NCBI RefSeq assembly: GCF_000711955.1
Contig: NZ_JONR01000044.1
Span: 1-37,629, forward strand
DNA length: 37,629 bases
Reading direction: 5' to 3'
From: Nevskia soli DSM 19509
GTDB taxonomy: Bacteria > Pseudomonadota > Gammaproteobacteria > Nevskiales > Nevskiaceae
Shown: one piece after another, positions 16,328-25,648 of the stretch
Layout: the number at the start of each line of letters is the position of its first letter
How positions within the stretch are numbered: the first letter of the stretch is position 1
The notes under the pieces: generated by a model
Database searches by the model: none
Told to the model about the DNA's origin: nothing
The model's input: only the letters and a program-made list of their open reading frames with translations
Position numbers and translations under genes: made by a program

Positions 16328-17104
16328 ATGGCAAGCTTCATCACAGAACACGTTGTCGATGTGCGCCACTGGAACAGCAGCCTGTTCAGCTTCAAGACCA
16401 CCCGCGATGATTCGCTCAGATTCATCAACGGTCAGTTTGTGATGATCGGCCTGGAGGTTGAAGGGCGCCCTCTCATGCGCGCGTATAGTATTGCCAGCGC
16501 CAACTACGAGGAACACCTGGAATTTTTCAGCATCAAGGTGCAGAACGGCCCGCTGACCTCGCGCCTGCAGCATGTCCAGGTCGGCGATCCCATTCTGGTT
16601 AGCCGAAAACCCGTTGGCACGCTGGTTCTGGACGATCTGCGCCCCGGTAAGCGTCTTTATCTGTTCAGTACCGGCACTGGCCTGGCTCCATTCCTGAGTA
16701 TCATCAAGGACCCTGATGCCTACGCGCGTTTCGAGAAGATTATCCTGGTCCACGGTGTTCGTGAAGTAAGCGATCTCGCTTACGCCGAATTCATCGAGCG
16801 CGAACTACCTGCCAGTGAATTCATCGGTGAGCAGGTTCGGCGTCAGCTTATTTACTATCCCGCCGTTACACGGGAGCCATTCCGCAACCGAGGCAGGCTT
16901 ACCGACCTGATCAGGAACGGCAAGCTGTTCTCCGACAATGGGTTGCCGCCACTAGATGCCGCAGCCGACCGCGCCATGCTTTGTGGCAGTCCGTCCATGC
17001 TCAAGGATACCTGTGCGCTCCTCAACGACTGGGGGCTGAGCATGTCTCCACAGCAAGGAACTTGTGGCGACTACGTGGTGGAGCGCGCTTTTGTTGAAAA
17101 GTAG
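16328..17104 (+). CDS. fpr: Ferredoxin-NADP(+) reductase, bacterial type
   Basis: This 258-residue flavoenzyme has the family's usual length. The FAD-binding motif RAYSIAS (about 54-60) and the NADP-binding segment LFSTGTGLAPFLSI (about 113-126) are present, and it ends in the typical GDYVVERAFVEK with an aromatic-poor tail of subclass I bacterial FPRs. It exchanges electrons between NADPH and ferredoxin or flavodoxin in the cytoplasm, supplying low-potential electrons or relieving redox stress. The start ATG follows TCGAGG at a workable distance. The FNR-type box at 16120-16133 puts it in the low-oxygen group. The GH94-like gene follows after 114 bp on the same strand with no own promoter visible, so the two may be cotranscribed. 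Confidence 0.93.
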   Translation: MASFITEHVVDVRHWNSSLFSFKTTRDDSLRFINGQFVMIGLEVEGRPLMRAYSIASANYEEHLEFFSIKVQNGPLTSRLQHVQVGDPILVSRKPVGTLVLDDLRPGKRLYLFSTGTGLAPFLSIIKDPDAYARFEKIILVHGVREVSDLAYAEFIERELPASEFIGEQVRRQLIYYPAVTREPFRNRGRLTDLIRNGKLFSDNGLPPLDAAADRAMLCGSPSMLKDTCALLNDWGLSMSPQQGTCGDYVVERAFVEK

Positions 17105-17218
17105 AGACAAGAGAAGTATCACCGTTAGGGGCGGGTCTCCGGATGCCAAGCCCGTGATTCTGAATTGAGCAAGGTCGGCTGATGAACTGCAAGTTCCGCC
17201 TGGGCGCTTCTTATTGAC

Positions 17219-20200
17219 ATGAATACCAAATCCCTTTGCGAACTGGGCAATGGACGTTATCGCCTACGCATGAGCGAAGCAGGTGGCGGGCAGTCCTCTT
17301 TCGACAGTGTTGCCATAAGCCGTTGGTGCGGGGACCGGCTGGAAGACACGCAGGGCTTTTTTATCTATCTCCGCGATCTGGACAGCGGTGAGCTATGGTC
17401 GGCCACTTTGCAACCCACGCTGGTCCCTGGACAGGGTTATGAGGTACGCAGCGGCACCGACGAGATCATCGTGTCTCGCCAGGACCATGATGTCTCCGTG
17501 ACCACCCGCATTTCGGTTTCCCCTTCGTTAAACCTGGAGACGCGCAAGGTTCGGCTGTCCAACGACAGCGCACGTCTTCGTCGTATCGAGTTGACCAGTT
17601 ATGTGGAGATCGCTCTGGCGGATCCGCAAGGCGATCTGGCGCACCCTGCGTTCTCAAAACTATTCGTGCAGACTGCATTGATCCGCGCCTCGGGAGCCTT
17701 GGTGGCACAACGCCGCCCTCGCTCCTCCGAAGAAGCGTGGCCGGTGGCTTTTCACGCCTTGATCGGTGCCCCCGTCCTGGACTGGGAAACCGACCGGGCA
17801 GTTTTCATCGGACGAGGACGAAGCTTGGAGCGACCGCTGCTCGCCATGAGCGGAACGGTCGGCAATGTGCTCGATCCTATTCTGTCCTTGCGCACGCAGC
17901 TGGAATTGGAGCCCGGCGAGTCCCGGGAAGTCGACTTTGTACTGGGAGCCATGTCGAAGCGCATCGGCATCGGTCCGCTGCTCAGGGAGATGGGAGCCGG
18001 CCCAATGGTGCGCAAGGCGACCCGCCGCGGTGTCGCGAGGCGCAGCGCTCTACGCTCCGAATTTACCGGGGATGGTTCGGAATATGTCATTCATACGCCC
18101 TGGAGCAACGGGGCCCTCGATCTGCCCCCTATGCCTTGGGTCAACGTCATGGCCAACAAACGCTTCGGGTGTTTGGTCAGCGAGACAGGCGCCGGTTGCA
18201 CCTGGAGCCGAAACAGCCAGGCCAATCGCATTACCCCCTGGTCGAATGATCCAGTCCTTGATTCTCACGGGGAGGCCGTATATCTGCGGGATGAGGACAA
18301 TGGCATCTTCTGGTCGCCAATGCCGGGCCCGGCACCCGCGCCAGTAGCGCATGAGGCACGCCATGGCTTCGGCTATTCGCGCTTCCATTCGGTAGGGTAC
18401 GGTCTAGATCAGGAGGCCACGGTGTTCGTGGCGCAGCATGATCCGGTGAAGATCCTCAGTCTTCGCATCACCAACCACTCTGCAAACGAACGCCATTTGT
18501 CACTGTATGCATACCAGCGCCTGGTTCTCGGCGGACAACCTGAATATCCCAGTCCGGTGCAGAGTTGGCGGCACGGCAAAGCGCTGTGTGCCCGCAACGG
18601 CAGCGCGGGAGACTTCGTCGGGGGCGTAGCATTCTCGATTGTAGTAGGGGGCATGGCGCTGGATGAGGATATCTGCTGCGATCGGCGCAGCTTCATCGGC
18701 GCAAACGGCAGCTCCCGTGCGCCGCAGGCATTGCGGAGCCCTGGACTCGACGGAAGTTGCGGGGACGGGCTCGACCCCTGTTTTGCGAGGCGCCTCCGCT
18801 TCGATCTCATGGCCGGCGAAACGGTAACCTGGAACATCTTGCTGGGCGAGGCAATGGGCGAAACAGAGCTGGACGCCCTTTTGGATAACTACCGCGACAA
18901 CGCCGCCGTTGCAGCCGCTCTGGATCAGGTTGTTCAATCCTGGCGAGAGCGGCTGAATGCGATCCGCGTGCACACGCCATCTACGTCAATCGATCGCATG
19001 ATCAACGGTTGGCTGCCCTATCAGGCCTTGTCCTGTCGTATCAATGGACGGACCGCCTTCTACCAGTCGAGTGGGGCGTATGGCTACCGCGATCAGCTGC
19101 AAGATGCGGGTAACCTGTGCCTGTTGTGGCCTGAATTGACGCGCCAGCAGATTCTGCTTCACGCGCGCCATCAATTTACCGAAGGGGATGTTTTGCACTG
19201 GTGGCATGCCGAGCCAATGGAGCGGGGCATTCGCACCCGGTTTTCTGATGATCTGCTGTGGCTACCGTATGTCGCCGGTCAATATCTTGAGCGTACCGGG
19301 GACTTCTCCATCCTGGATGAACCTGTACCGTTCCTACGCGCTCCACCGCTCGCCGAAGGCCAGGAAGAGAGCAATCTGAAAGCCGGGATTACCGTCGACC
19401 GTGCAACCTTGTATGAGCACTGCTGCCGAGCTTTGGACCGCTCGCTGACGCAGGGTGAACACGGTCTGCCATTGATGGGGGCGGGCGACTGGAATGACGG
19501 CATGAATCGCGTCGGGCACAAGGGGCGCGGTGAAAGCGTATGGCTCGGGTTCTTCCTCATTGTGCTGCTCGACGCCTTTATTCCATTGGTGCGCCAGCGA
19601 GGCGAGCCAGGGCGGCTTGCCCGTTATGTCGCCTATCGCGAGCAGTTGCTAACCCATTTGAACGGGGCCGGCTGGGATGGCAAGTGGTATCGGCGTGCCT
19701 ACTATGACGACGGCACCCCGCTCGGGACCGGAGAAGCAGGAGAATGCCGTATTGATGGGCTGTCGCAGGCCTGGTCGGTGTTGTCTGCTGTGGCCCCGAC
19801 AGTGCGCGGAGTGCAGGCGATGCGGGAACTGGAGTCGCAGCTGGTGGCGGCATCCGACGGTTTGATCCGCCTGCTGACTCCTCCGTTCGTCAAAACCCGG
19901 GACGATCCCGGCTATATCAAAGGTTATGTTGCCGGGGTGCGCGAGAACGGGGGGCAATATACGCATGCCGCCTGCTGGATGATCGAGGCCGCGGCGCGGC
20001 TGGGCTGGCGTGACCGGGCCGCTTCCTGGCTGGCGATGATCGCTCCCCTGCAGCATGCGCAAAACCAGCGTTCGGTCGAGCGCTACAAGGTGGAACCGTA
20101 CGTCATCGCCGCAGACATCTATGGCGCCAGACCGCACATCGGTCGCGGCGGCTGGACCTGGTACACGGGTTCGGCGGCGCTGGCTTATCGTGTGGCCCTG

Positions 20201-20518
20201 GAGGCCGTGCTCGGGCTTCGCCTGGAAAATGGCCGGACGCTGGTTCTAAAGCCTTGCGTGCCCGATGAATGGCCGGAGTACAGGATTGAATTCCGCGCAC
20301 CTGCAGGGGGGGCGCAATATCTGATAGACGTAGTCAATCCGCGTGGCTGCACTGAATCCATCATTGGCGCAATCATGGATGGACAGGCTCTTGAGATAGT
20401 GTCGGGTACTGTGCGGGTCCCGCTTGATACCGCAGGGGAGCGTCACCACATGTTCGTCACGTTGGGGCCCGCTGCAGGGCCTGTGGCTGTCGCAGATATC
20501 AAGCCCCGTTCTTTTTAA
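17219..20518 (+). CDS. GH94 glycoside phosphorylase-like protein (NdvB C-terminal type, no GT84)
   Basis: This 1099-residue cytoplasmic protein matches the phosphorylase half of cyclic beta-1,2-glucan synthase NdvB. It has two beta-sandwich regions (start NGRYRLRMSEAGGGQSSF; second copy from about residue 290, with an ANKRFGCLVSETGAGCTWS strand), then the (alpha/alpha)6 barrel with SSGAYGYRDQLQD and GAGDWNDGMNRVG (Asp760, the presumed general acid). There is no membrane segment and no glycosyltransferase domain, so it cannot synthesise cyclic glucan alone. Length and layout resemble 1,2-beta-oligoglucan phosphorylase, which splits beta-1,2-glucans with phosphate to glucose-1-phosphate and saves ATP; that specific activity is inference. 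The start lacks a good ribosome-binding site, but family similarity begins within ten residues of ATG 17219. Confidence 0.88.
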   Translation: MNTKSLCELGNGRYRLRMSEAGGGQSSFDSVAISRWCGDRLEDTQGFFIYLRDLDSGELWSATLQPTLVPGQGYEVRSGTDEIIVSRQDHDVSVTTRISVSPSLNLETRKVRLSNDSARLRRIELTSYVEIALADPQGDLAHPAFSKLFVQTALIRASGALVAQRRPRSSEEAWPVAFHALIGAPVLDWETDRAVFIGRGRSLERPLLAMSGTVGNVLDPILSLRTQLELEPGESREVDFVLGAMSKRIGIGPLLREMGAGPMVRKATRRGVARRSALRSEFTGDGSEYVIHTPWSNGALDLPPMPWVNVMANKRFGCLVSETGAGCTWSRNSQANRITPWSNDPVLDSHGEAVYLRDEDNGIFWSPMPGPAPAPVAHEARHGFGYSRFHSVGYGLDQEATVFVAQHDPVKILSLRITNHSANERHLSLYAYQRLVLGGQPEYPSPVQSWRHGKALCARNGSAGDFVGGVAFSIVVGGMALDEDICCDRRSFIGANGSSRAPQALRSPGLDGSCGDGLDPCFARRLRFDLMAGETVTWNILLGEAMGETELDALLDNYRDNAAVAAALDQVVQSWRERLNAIRVHTPSTSIDRMINGWLPYQALSCRINGRTAFYQSSGAYGYRDQLQDAGNLCLLWPELTRQQILLHARHQFTEGDVLHWWHAEPMERGIRTRFSDDLLWLPYVAGQYLERTGDFSILDEPVPFLRAPPLAEGQEESNLKAGITVDRATLYEHCCRALDRSLTQGEHGLPLMGAGDWNDGMNRVGHKGRGESVWLGFFLIVLLDAFIPLVRQRGEPGRLARYVAYREQLLTHLNGAGWDGKWYRRAYYDDGTPLGTGEAGECRIDGLSQAWSVLSAVAPTVRGVQAMRELESQLVAASDGLIRLLTPPFVKTRDDPGYIKGYVAGVRENGGQYTHAACWMIEAAARLGWRDRAASWLAMIAPLQHAQNQRSVERYKVEPYVIAADIYGARPHIGRGGWTWYTGSAALAYRVALEAVLGLRLENGRTLVLKPCVPDEWPEYRIEFRAPAGGAQYLIDVVNPRGCTESIIGAIMDGQALEIVSGTVRVPLDTAGERHHMFVTLGPAAGPVAVADIKPRSF

Positions 20519-20657
20519 CGACGCGCTCGCCCGCAGCGTCGAATCGCTCTGGTGTGTCCTTTTGATCGCCAGGGACAAAAAATCGCACTCGATGGCGCAT
20601 GCCCGCTGGTTGCGGCACACCTTGAGGAGGCTACCGAGCCCCCCCGGTCGTTACCGT

Positions 20658-20671
20658 TTGATACAGATCAA
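20658..20671 (+). promoter_or_regulatory. FNR/ANR-type box, perfect, for the export operon
   Basis: TTGATACAGATCAA with GATAAT (20694-20699, five of six) after 22 nt, the best -10 of the set. Start near 20706, leader about 62 nt to TTG 20768. The remaining gap 20519-20657 shows nothing clear. Confidence 0.85.
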
Positions 20672-20767
20672 TGTGGCACACCGATGCGCTATCGATAATC
20701 TTTGTGTTGGTCGGACCTCTTTTGGGGGCATAGACAGGGGCGGTACGAAAGCCTAAATGAGGGTGTC

Positions 20768-21904
20768 TTGCGCGGAATCCTGAAAATTGCCTACAAGTTG
20801 CTCGTCAACGACAGCTCCAAATTCGCTGCTCTGTTGCTAGGCATTACCTTTGCGGTGTTCCTGATGGTGCAGATGACGTCCCTGTTTGCAGGAATACTCA
20901 ATCGCGCGTCCGCAACCGTGATCAATGTCGGTGCCGATATGTGGGTGATGGACCCCGCTGTGCAAACCGTTGCCAACAGCATTCCGATGCCCGACTACGT
21001 GCTTGATGCGGTGCGCAGCGTCCGGGGTGTGCGCTATGCAGTACCCCTGTATTCGGGCGGTGCTCTGGTCAGGTTGCACAGCGGCGCCTATCAGGCGGTC
21101 AACGTGTTGGGACTTGACGACACCAGCCTGTTCGGACGCCCGAAGTTGATCGAAGGACAGATTTCCGACATTTTTGCCGAGAACGGCTTCATCGTGGTCA
21201 AGGATTCCGAATATCCAAAGATGGAGAATCCGAAGCGCGGCACGGAGTTCGAACTGAACGATAACCGCGGTGTGATCGTCGGCATCGCCCAGGTTGCAAC
21301 CAGCGGATTATTCGGTGTGCCGACGCTATACACGACCTTCAATCGTGCCATTCAATACATTCCATCGTCCAGATTCACCATCTCCTACATCCTGGTCGAG
21401 CCGAAAAACATAAACGACGTCGCTCGGATCAAGCAGAACGTCGCGGCATTGGGCTATGTGGCCCTGACCAAGGAAGAATTCATGAAGCAGATCACCAATT
21501 TCTACATGTTTAAGACCGGCCTGGGTGTCAATCTCCTTTTGATGACGGTCATGAGCTTTGTGGTTGGCTTGTCGATTTCCGGGCAGACCTTCTATACCTT
21601 CGTCCTGGAAAATCTTGAAAAATTTGGAGCGCTCAAGGCAATTGGCGCAAAAAGCCATGAATTGGTCTACATGATCCTGTTTCAGGCCAGTTTCACAGCC
21701 CTCACCGGTTATGGGTTGGGAGTGGGGTTGTGTTCGGCCGTGATCGCCCTGGCCAAGTTCAGGTTGCCGGACTATGCGGCAATGATCACCTTTACCAATC
21801 TGGCGCTGGCATTCTTCATGGTGCTGGTGATTGCCGGAATTTCCAGCTACATCGGTGTGCGCAAGGTGCTCAGAATCGAGCCCTTCGACATCTTTCGGGG
21901 CTAG
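20768..21904 (+). CDS. DevC-type ABC transporter permease (FtsX/MacB fold)
   Basis: This 378-residue inner-membrane protein has one N-terminal TM (FAALLLGITFAVFLMVQ), a large periplasmic MacB-like domain (about 45-260) and three C-terminal TM segments (about 262-375), ending in VRKVLRIEPFDIF, the usual FtsX-family coupling end. In DevBCA systems the permease works with a DevA ATPase and a DevB adaptor to push lipid or glycolipid cargo, or other periplasmic substrates, through an outer-membrane channel. I start at TTG 20768 (MRGILKIAYKLL) with GAGG five bases upstream, because the frame upstream to 20702 does not resemble the family and begins before the predicted transcription start. The ATPase gene follows after 2 bp. 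Confidence 0.88.
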   Translation: MRGILKIAYKLLVNDSSKFAALLLGITFAVFLMVQMTSLFAGILNRASATVINVGADMWVMDPAVQTVANSIPMPDYVLDAVRSVRGVRYAVPLYSGGALVRLHSGAYQAVNVLGLDDTSLFGRPKLIEGQISDIFAENGFIVVKDSEYPKMENPKRGTEFELNDNRGVIVGIAQVATSGLFGVPTLYTTFNRAIQYIPSSRFTISYILVEPKNINDVARIKQNVAALGYVALTKEEFMKQITNFYMFKTGLGVNLLLMTVMSFVVGLSISGQTFYTFVLENLEKFGALKAIGAKSHELVYMILFQASFTALTGYGLGVGLCSAVIALAKFRLPDYAAMITFTNLALAFFMVLVIAGISSYIGVRKVLRIEPFDIFRG

Positions 21905-21906
21905 AT

Positions 21907-22614
21907 ATGCCCGCGACGGCCATCAAGACGACTGCTCTGTGCAAGTGGTTCGGCGATGGGGAAGCCCGCACCTACGCCGTGCGCGAAGTTGCCTTCGAGG
22001 CCTACTTTGGAGAGATGCTCTATATCGTTGGCCCCTCGGGCAGCGGCAAAACTACCTTGCTCAGCCTGATCTCGGGGATTCTTCGTCCGAACCAGGGTAA
22101 GGTGGAAATCGAAGGCGTCGACATCTGGGATCTGCCCAACGACGCACTTGCCGAATTCCGTCTCAAGCGGATCGGCTTCGTGTTCCAAGACTTTCATCTT
22201 TTTCCGAGGTTGACCACGGTCGAGAACGTGGCAATTCCCCTGATTCTGCGCAAATGCAACTGGGACGAATCCATTGCCGAAGCGATGAAGTACCTGGAAA
22301 TCGTCGGCCTCAAGGAGCGCGCACACCTGCCTCCCGTCAAGCTCAGCGGTGGTGAGCAGCAGCGTGTGGCAATCGCCAGGGCCATCGTCAGCAGCCCTGA
22401 CATCCTGATCATGGACGAACCGACCGCCTCACTTGACGGAGATACCGGCAAGAACATCCTCAGCTTCGTGCAAAAGAACATCCTCAATGACAAGCGGTGC
22501 ATCGTCATCGTGACCCACGATGCACGCATTTCGGAGTTCGCCAACCGAATCCTGAGAATGGAGGATGGCAAATTGAAGCGCATCGACAGCAATGGTGATT
22601 CTCATGAGAAATAA
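21907..22614 (+). CDS. DevA/LolD-type ABC transporter ATP-binding protein
   Basis: This 235-residue cytoplasmic ATPase has all motifs intact: Walker A GPSGSGKTT (42-50), Q-loop FVFQDFHLF, signature LSGGEQQR, Walker B ILIMDEPTASLD and H-loop VTHD. It is of the MacB/LolD/DevA mechanotransmission type and would power the preceding FtsX-fold permease. ATG 21907 begins 2 bp after the permease stop; an open frame further upstream lies inside the permease gene. The 3' end overlaps the adaptor gene, so the operon is translationally coupled. It contrasts sharply with the ATPase-dead ABC protein at 13078-14823. Confidence 0.94.
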   Translation: MPATAIKTTALCKWFGDGEARTYAVREVAFEAYFGEMLYIVGPSGSGKTTLLSLISGILRPNQGKVEIEGVDIWDLPNDALAEFRLKRIGFVFQDFHLFPRLTTVENVAIPLILRKCNWDESIAEAMKYLEIVGLKERAHLPPVKLSGGEQQRVAIARAIVSSPDILIMDEPTASLDGDTGKNILSFVQKNILNDKRCIVIVTHDARISEFANRILRMEDGKLKRIDSNGDSHEK

Positions 22615-23692
22615 AATCCTATTCATCGTCGCTGGCATCGGCGTCCTGGTCGGACTGGTTGGCGCCTATATCTATGGTCGTCAGGCCCCGGCCCAGCCAC
22701 CAGCATTCAACCCGGCGGCCAATCCCTATGCCGACGGAATTTACGCCAACGGCATTGTCGAAAGCTTCCAGGCACAGGGCGAAAATATCAACATCTATCC
22801 CGAAGTGTCGGGCGCCGTCAGCCGGATTCTTGTTGCGGAGAACCAGGTGGTGCGACAGGGAACGCCGCTGCTGCAAATTGAGGATTCAGTGCAGAAAGCC
22901 ACCACCGAGCAACTGCATGCCCAGGCCGATGCCGCACTGGCTACGCTCGAAGAATTGAAGGCGGAACCTCGCCGTGAAACACTGGAGGTAGCTCAAGCGC
23001 AGGTACAGTACGCAACGGCTAGCCTGAAAACCCTCCAAGATACCCTGGAGAAACAAAGGCGGGCTTATCAGATCGATCCCAAGGCGGTTGGCAAGGATAC
23101 GCTCGATACGGCGGAGAACGCCGCTGCCGCAGCTGCGGAGAATCTGAATGTGGCGCGGCGTCAGTACCGGCTGATCAAGGCCGGTGCCTGGATCTACGAA
23201 ATCAGGAATCAGGAAAAACAGTACGAGGCATTGGAGAAATCATACGCTTCATCGTCGGCACTGCTCGACAAGTATTTGATACGGGCACCGTCCGATGGCG
23301 TGGTACTGTCGATTGCCGCCACGGTCGGCAGTTACGTATCCGCCTCGCAGGGAACCTACGACAGTTATACCCAGGGCGCGGTACCGGCCATCGTCATGGG
23401 TAGTCCGCAGGAACAGATGGCGGTGCGCTGTTTTGTGGATGAGATTCTGGTACATCGTCTGCCGGACCCGGCGAAAATCAAGGCGCAGATGTACATCCGT
23501 GGTACCGACCGCCATATCCCCCTGCAGTATGTCCGTACCCAGCCGTATGTCTCGCCCAAGATCGAACTGTCCGATCAGCGAACCGAGCGCGTGGATGTGC
23601 GCGTTCTTCCGGTGATATTCAGCTTCACCAAGCCAGCCGAATTCGGCATCTACCCTGGCCAGGTGGTAGACGTCTATATCGGCACGCAATAG
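22604..23692 (+). CDS. DevB/HlyD-type periplasmic adaptor (membrane fusion protein)
   Basis: This 362-residue protein has one N-terminal membrane anchor (ILFIVAGIGVLVGLVGAYIYG), a barrel-sandwich half-motif (INIYPEVSGAVSRILVAENQ), a long alpha-helical coiled-coil hairpin (about 95-215, rich in Ala/Glu/Gln) and the return half (LIRAPSDGVVLSI), then a beta-barrel end. It bridges the inner-membrane pump and the outer-membrane channel. The start is either ATG 22604, with GGTGA seven bases ahead and an 11-bp overlap with the ATPase stop, or ATG 22592. I prefer 22604 (MRNKILFIV). The NodT gene follows after 9 bp. Confidence 0.9.
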   Translation: MRNKILFIVAGIGVLVGLVGAYIYGRQAPAQPPAFNPAANPYADGIYANGIVESFQAQGENINIYPEVSGAVSRILVAENQVVRQGTPLLQIEDSVQKATTEQLHAQADAALATLEELKAEPRRETLEVAQAQVQYATASLKTLQDTLEKQRRAYQIDPKAVGKDTLDTAENAAAAAAENLNVARRQYRLIKAGAWIYEIRNQEKQYEALEKSYASSSALLDKYLIRAPSDGVVLSIAATVGSYVSASQGTYDSYTQGAVPAIVMGSPQEQMAVRCFVDEILVHRLPDPAKIKAQMYIRGTDRHIPLQYVRTQPYVSPKIELSDQRTERVDVRVLPVIFSFTKPAEFGIYPGQVVDVYIGTQ

Positions 23693-23701
23693 GGGATGGC
23701 T

Positions 23702-25264
23702 ATGCGATCCAGTCATTCGATGCCACAAAACTTTCTTTTCCGGAGTGCGCCCTATAGGCGAAGCGTCTTCGCGTCGTTGAGTCTTTTCACCCTGGCTACT
23801 CTGGGGATGGGGGTTGCGGGTTGCGCGGTAGGCCCCGACTTCGTGGCGCCAAGTGCGCCATCCGTGGCCGGGTACACCGCCGCGACGGATCCACATGAAA
23901 CCGCTGTGGCTGACGGGCAATCGCAGCGTTTCGTGGCGACGGGCGATACGCCGGGACAATGGTGGCAGCTCTTCGGCTCGACGCAGCTGGATGATGTGGT
24001 GGCGCAGGCTGTCGTCGGTAATCCGACCTTGCAATCCGCCGAGGCCAGCCTGCGGCAAAGCCAGGCCAGCCTGCGCGCCGGCCAGGGAGTATTCCTCCCG
24101 CAGCTTAATGGAAGCGCCGATGTTTCACGGCAGCAATACTCACCGGCCAAGAATGGCGAAACATTGCCCCCGAGCATCTTCAACCTGTTCACGCTCTCGG
24201 CCAGCGTCAGCTACGCCCTCGACGTGTTCGGTGGTGAACGGCGCACCGTGGAAGGACTGCGAGCCGCTGTAGATGTCCAGCGCGACACCTTGAACGCGAC
24301 TTATATTACGCTCACTGCAAATGTTGCCAATACCCTGGTCGCAGCGGCTGCATATCGCGCCGAAATAGACGTGACCAGCGACATGATTGCGACCATGCGG
24401 GAGCAAGTCAGGGTGGCGGAAATCCAATACCAAACGGGAACCGGACCATATACGGCGATTCTCGATTTGCGCGGACAATTGTCCGCTACCGAAGCAGATA
24501 TGCCCACCATACGGCAACGGCTGGATCAGGCAAACGATCTGCTGGCCTCACTCACCGGCCACGTTCCGGCCGAGTGGTCGGCGCCTCAAACGAAACTTGC
24601 CGAATTGAACCTGCCGACGGATATTCCCGTTAGTCTGCCGTCAGAACTCGTGGCTCGTCGCCCGGACATTCTGGCGGCTGAAGCGCAGTTGCATATCGCC
24701 AGTGCCAACCTCGGTGTGGCGACTGCGGCGATGTTGCCGAGCATCAGTTTGAGCGGATCCTATGGAGCACAAAGCACCAGCGCCAATAACCTTTTCAAAT
24801 CCAGCGGTACGGTGTGGGATATCGGTGCCGGACTCAGTGCACCTCTGTTCGAAGGAGGCACCCTTTGGTTCCAACGCAAGGCCGCGGTCGCGGCCTACGA
24901 GCAATCCCAGGCCCAATATCGCCAGACGGTGTTGTCCGCCTTTGCCCAGGTCGCGGATAGCCTGCGAGCGCTGCAGCATGACGCTGAAGCGATCAATGCG
25001 CAGACGCAGCGCCTCGGTGCCGTGCGTGAAAGTGGACACCTGGTCGAGGTCAACTATGCGGCGGGGATGGCCAGCTATACCCAGGTGCTGCTGGCTGACA
25101 TCCAGGGACAACAGGCCGAGCTTGCTTATCTGGAGACCAAGGCCCAGCGCCTGCAGGATACCATCGCCCTGTTCGTGGCATTGGGGGGAAACTGGGAAAA
25201 AGCGGCGACTGTGGGGGAAGGGGTGTCCCGTGCAGCTGGGAAGTTGGCGAATGGTCGTTATTAA
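23702..25264 (+). CDS. NodT-family outer-membrane efflux lipoprotein (TolC/OprM type)
   Basis: This 520-residue protein has a lipoprotein signal ending GVAGC (Cys41) followed by AVGPDF, typical of OprM-like factors. Two repeated outer-membrane efflux (OEP) halves follow, with conserved WWQLFGSTQLDDVVAQAV, GNPTLQSAEASLR and, in the second half, ELVARRPDILAAEAQL. It should trimerise into the outer-membrane channel for the pump encoded upstream. ATG 23702 is preferred over 23696 because AGGGG, which overlaps the adaptor's stop codon, is six bases ahead of it. Finding a dedicated channel in the same operon makes the exporter a complete tripartite system. Confidence 0.92.
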   Translation: MRSSHSMPQNFLFRSAPYRRSVFASLSLFTLATLGMGVAGCAVGPDFVAPSAPSVAGYTAATDPHETAVADGQSQRFVATGDTPGQWWQLFGSTQLDDVVAQAVVGNPTLQSAEASLRQSQASLRAGQGVFLPQLNGSADVSRQQYSPAKNGETLPPSIFNLFTLSASVSYALDVFGGERRTVEGLRAAVDVQRDTLNATYITLTANVANTLVAAAAYRAEIDVTSDMIATMREQVRVAEIQYQTGTGPYTAILDLRGQLSATEADMPTIRQRLDQANDLLASLTGHVPAEWSAPQTKLAELNLPTDIPVSLPSELVARRPDILAAEAQLHIASANLGVATAAMLPSISLSGSYGAQSTSANNLFKSSGTVWDIGAGLSAPLFEGGTLWFQRKAAVAAYEQSQAQYRQTVLSAFAQVADSLRALQHDAEAINAQTQRLGAVRESGHLVEVNYAAGMASYTQVLLADIQGQQAELAYLETKAQRLQDTIALFVALGGNWEKAATVGEGVSRAAGKLANGRY

Positions 25265-25267
25265 GGA

Positions 25268-25573
25268 TTGTTGAATCGCGCTGACCGACACCGATATGAA
25301 GCTGCCATTTCGCGTAAGGTCGGCGACGATACCGGGTCAATCGATCGGGAGTCCTATCTGACCCGTTCTTCCATCGCGGAACTGCGGAGGGAGCTTGCAG
25401 CCTGCAACCATTGCGCCCACACGCAACAGTGCGATGCAGTGTTGATTCACGGTGAAATATCCGGGACAGCATTTTCGTTTTGTCCGAATACGCCCTCTCT
25501 CGACGCCTTGGTTAGTCGGCTTGGAGGCGACGCCTCCAGCAGCGCTCGGTCGCGACGTGCAAATCATCTATAG
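25268..25573 (+). CDS. DUF6455-like small cysteine protein
   Basis: This frame of about 101 residues begins at TTG 25268 (or 25271), 3 bp after the NodT stop, with AGGA immediately ahead, suggesting translational coupling. The C-terminal half has RELAACNHCAHTQQC and FSFCPNTPSLDAL. This C-x2-C-x5-C then FCPN spacing matches my recollection of the DUF6455 pattern and could bind a metal. The function of that family is unknown. The first 35 residues look unlike any family I know, so the true start could lie further in. Its place at the end of the export operon hints at an accessory or sensing role, which is inference. Confidence 0.6.
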   Translation: MLNRADRHRYEAAISRKVGDDTGSIDRESYLTRSSIAELRRELAACNHCAHTQQCDAVLIHGEISGTAFSFCPNTPSLDALVSRLGGDASSSARSRRANHL

Positions 25574-25648
25574 AACGGCGGTAAGCCCCAAATAAGCCGT
25601 GGTGAGTGATTCACAACATTTATTGTGTCATCGCATATTGGCGTGGCA

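Noticed and set aside
17219..20518. Cyclic beta-1,2-glucan synthase NdvB
   Set aside because: No membrane segments and no glycosyltransferase family 84 domain; only the phosphorylase part is present.
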